Source of the DNA: Phoenix dactylifera
Taxonomy: Eukaryota; Streptophyta; Magnoliopsida; Arecales; Arecaceae
NCBI RefSeq assembly: GCF_009389715.1
Contig: NC_052407.1
Location: forward strand, 3,475,154 to 3,539,153
Reading direction: 5' to 3'
Length of the DNA stretch: 64,000 nucleotides
Each line of letters opens with the position of its first letter. The first letter of the stretch is position 1. Under the pieces are notes generated by a model that saw only the letters and a program-made list of their open reading frames with translations, ran no database searches and was not told the origin of the DNA. The position numbers and the translations under genes are program-made. This document shows positions 63,281-64,000 of this stretch, piece by piece.

Positions 63281-64000
63281 ATGGGGGCCGCAGAGGATGC
63301 CGATGTGCCTCCAATCCAGGATGGGTTCCGCCATCTGGATATGCAGTTCGACAGTGAAGACGCTGCATACGCTTTCTACAATACGTATGCCGCTCGTGTC
63401 GGATTCAGTGTCCGGAAGTCCAAAATGTGGACGACTTCCAAGGATGTTCTTGCGGCCAGGACATTTCGTGTGCTCCAAGCAGGGCTTCCGCCAGAAGAAG
63501 AAGGGGTTCGAGCCGAAGAAGCCTCGGCCAGCGACGAGGACGGGCTGCCCTGCGTGCATGACCATCAAGATTACTCCCAGCGGTAGATATCGTGTGACCG
63601 AATTCGTGCCGGACCAATAACCACCTGCTTGCGAACCCGTCGGCAGCTCACCTGCTCAGATCCCACCGGTCAAAGTCAAAGCGAGAATTGCGGATGATTC
63701 AGGGATGCCGCCGGATACTAGTGGCGATCACCTGTTGAAGCGTAGGAAGGCGATGCAGGTGGGTGACGCAGGTTGCTGTGCTCGAATACCTTCAAAGACG
63801 CAAGTTGAGAATCCGTCCTTCTTTTATGCCATACGAGTTGATGGGGATGATAACATGACTAGCTTCTTTTGGGCCGACGCAAAGTCCATGATGGACTATC
63901 AGTACTTTGGCGATGCGGTGTGCTTCGACACAACTTATAAAGCAAATGATTATGGTAGGCGTTTGCATTGTTTGTCGGTGTAAACAATCACAAGCAACGA
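63281..64000 (+). pseudogene. FAR1/FRS-type transcription factor-like gene, frameshifted, cut by window end
   Basis: FRS proteins are transcription factors domesticated from Mutator-like transposases. The ATG at 63281 opens the FAR1 DNA-binding domain: [20 protein letters not shown], then after a one-base shift near 63467 [32 protein letters not shown] and [11 protein letters not shown]. Beyond it the frame changes again near 63617, about 63675, 63772 and 63805, and again near 63958. The transposase-derived part is recognisable as NPSFFYAIRVD, FFWADAKS and YFGDAVCFDTTYK. At least five to six shifts in 700 bases suggest a pseudogene, or a low-quality stretch. The leader, start codon and domain order look like a normal gene. 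The 3' end lies outside the window. Confidence 0.75.

Overview
The window is nuclear DNA of a flowering plant, most likely a monocot. First exons are very GC-rich (PGK1, the GT47 gene, the FTSHI4 gene) while later exons and introns are AT-rich. Genes have many GT-AG introns, some over 3 kb, and a plastid psbC fragment sits in the nuclear sequence. Gene size and repeat content would fit a palm or another non-grass monocot, but that is inference. All gene models were built by hand from the sequence, using splice sites, reading phase and family knowledge recalled from memory; no database was searched.

Layout. 0.4-12 kb: two phosphoglycerate kinase genes in tandem on the + strand, first a plastid-targeted form (429-4141) and then a cytosolic form (5706-11883), with the same six-exon structure. 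12-21.6 kb: a graveyard of mobile and transferred DNA. It holds a tRNA-derived SINE with a target duplication, a fragment of a G-type lectin receptor kinase, an organelle-derived stretch containing a decayed psbC piece, two decayed LINE copies and one unidentified exon-like open frame. 23.2-25.9 kb: sulfiredoxin (- strand) and a small membrane protein gene (+ strand) sharing a 275-bp divergent promoter. 26.8-27.7 kb: a Tourist-like (PIF/Harbinger) element flanked by TTA. 28.2-31.9 kb: a GT47 exostosin-family glycosyltransferase. 35.4 kb: a 195-bp hAT-type MITE. 35.8-58.2 kb: one 19-exon, 22.4-kb gene for the plastid FtsH-like protein FTSHI4, with one apparent single-base frameshift in exon 6. 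59.3-60.4 kb: a solo LTR with a 5-bp target duplication and a 41-bp minisatellite inside it. 62.7-64 kb: the start of a FAR1/FRS-type gene, broken by several frameshifts and cut by the window end.

The intact genes are ordinary housekeeping or plastid genes: Calvin cycle and glycolysis (PGK pair), peroxiredoxin repair (sulfiredoxin), plastid protein quality control and biogenesis (FTSHI4), and Golgi cell-wall glycosylation (GT47). I saw no new multi-gene system. The points most worth a second look are the tandem PGK pair with a preserved internal start codon, a 79-bp duplication that copies a splice acceptor in the cytosolic PGK gene, the intact HEAGH metal motif in the nominally inactive FTSHI4, and the FTSHI4 frameshift.
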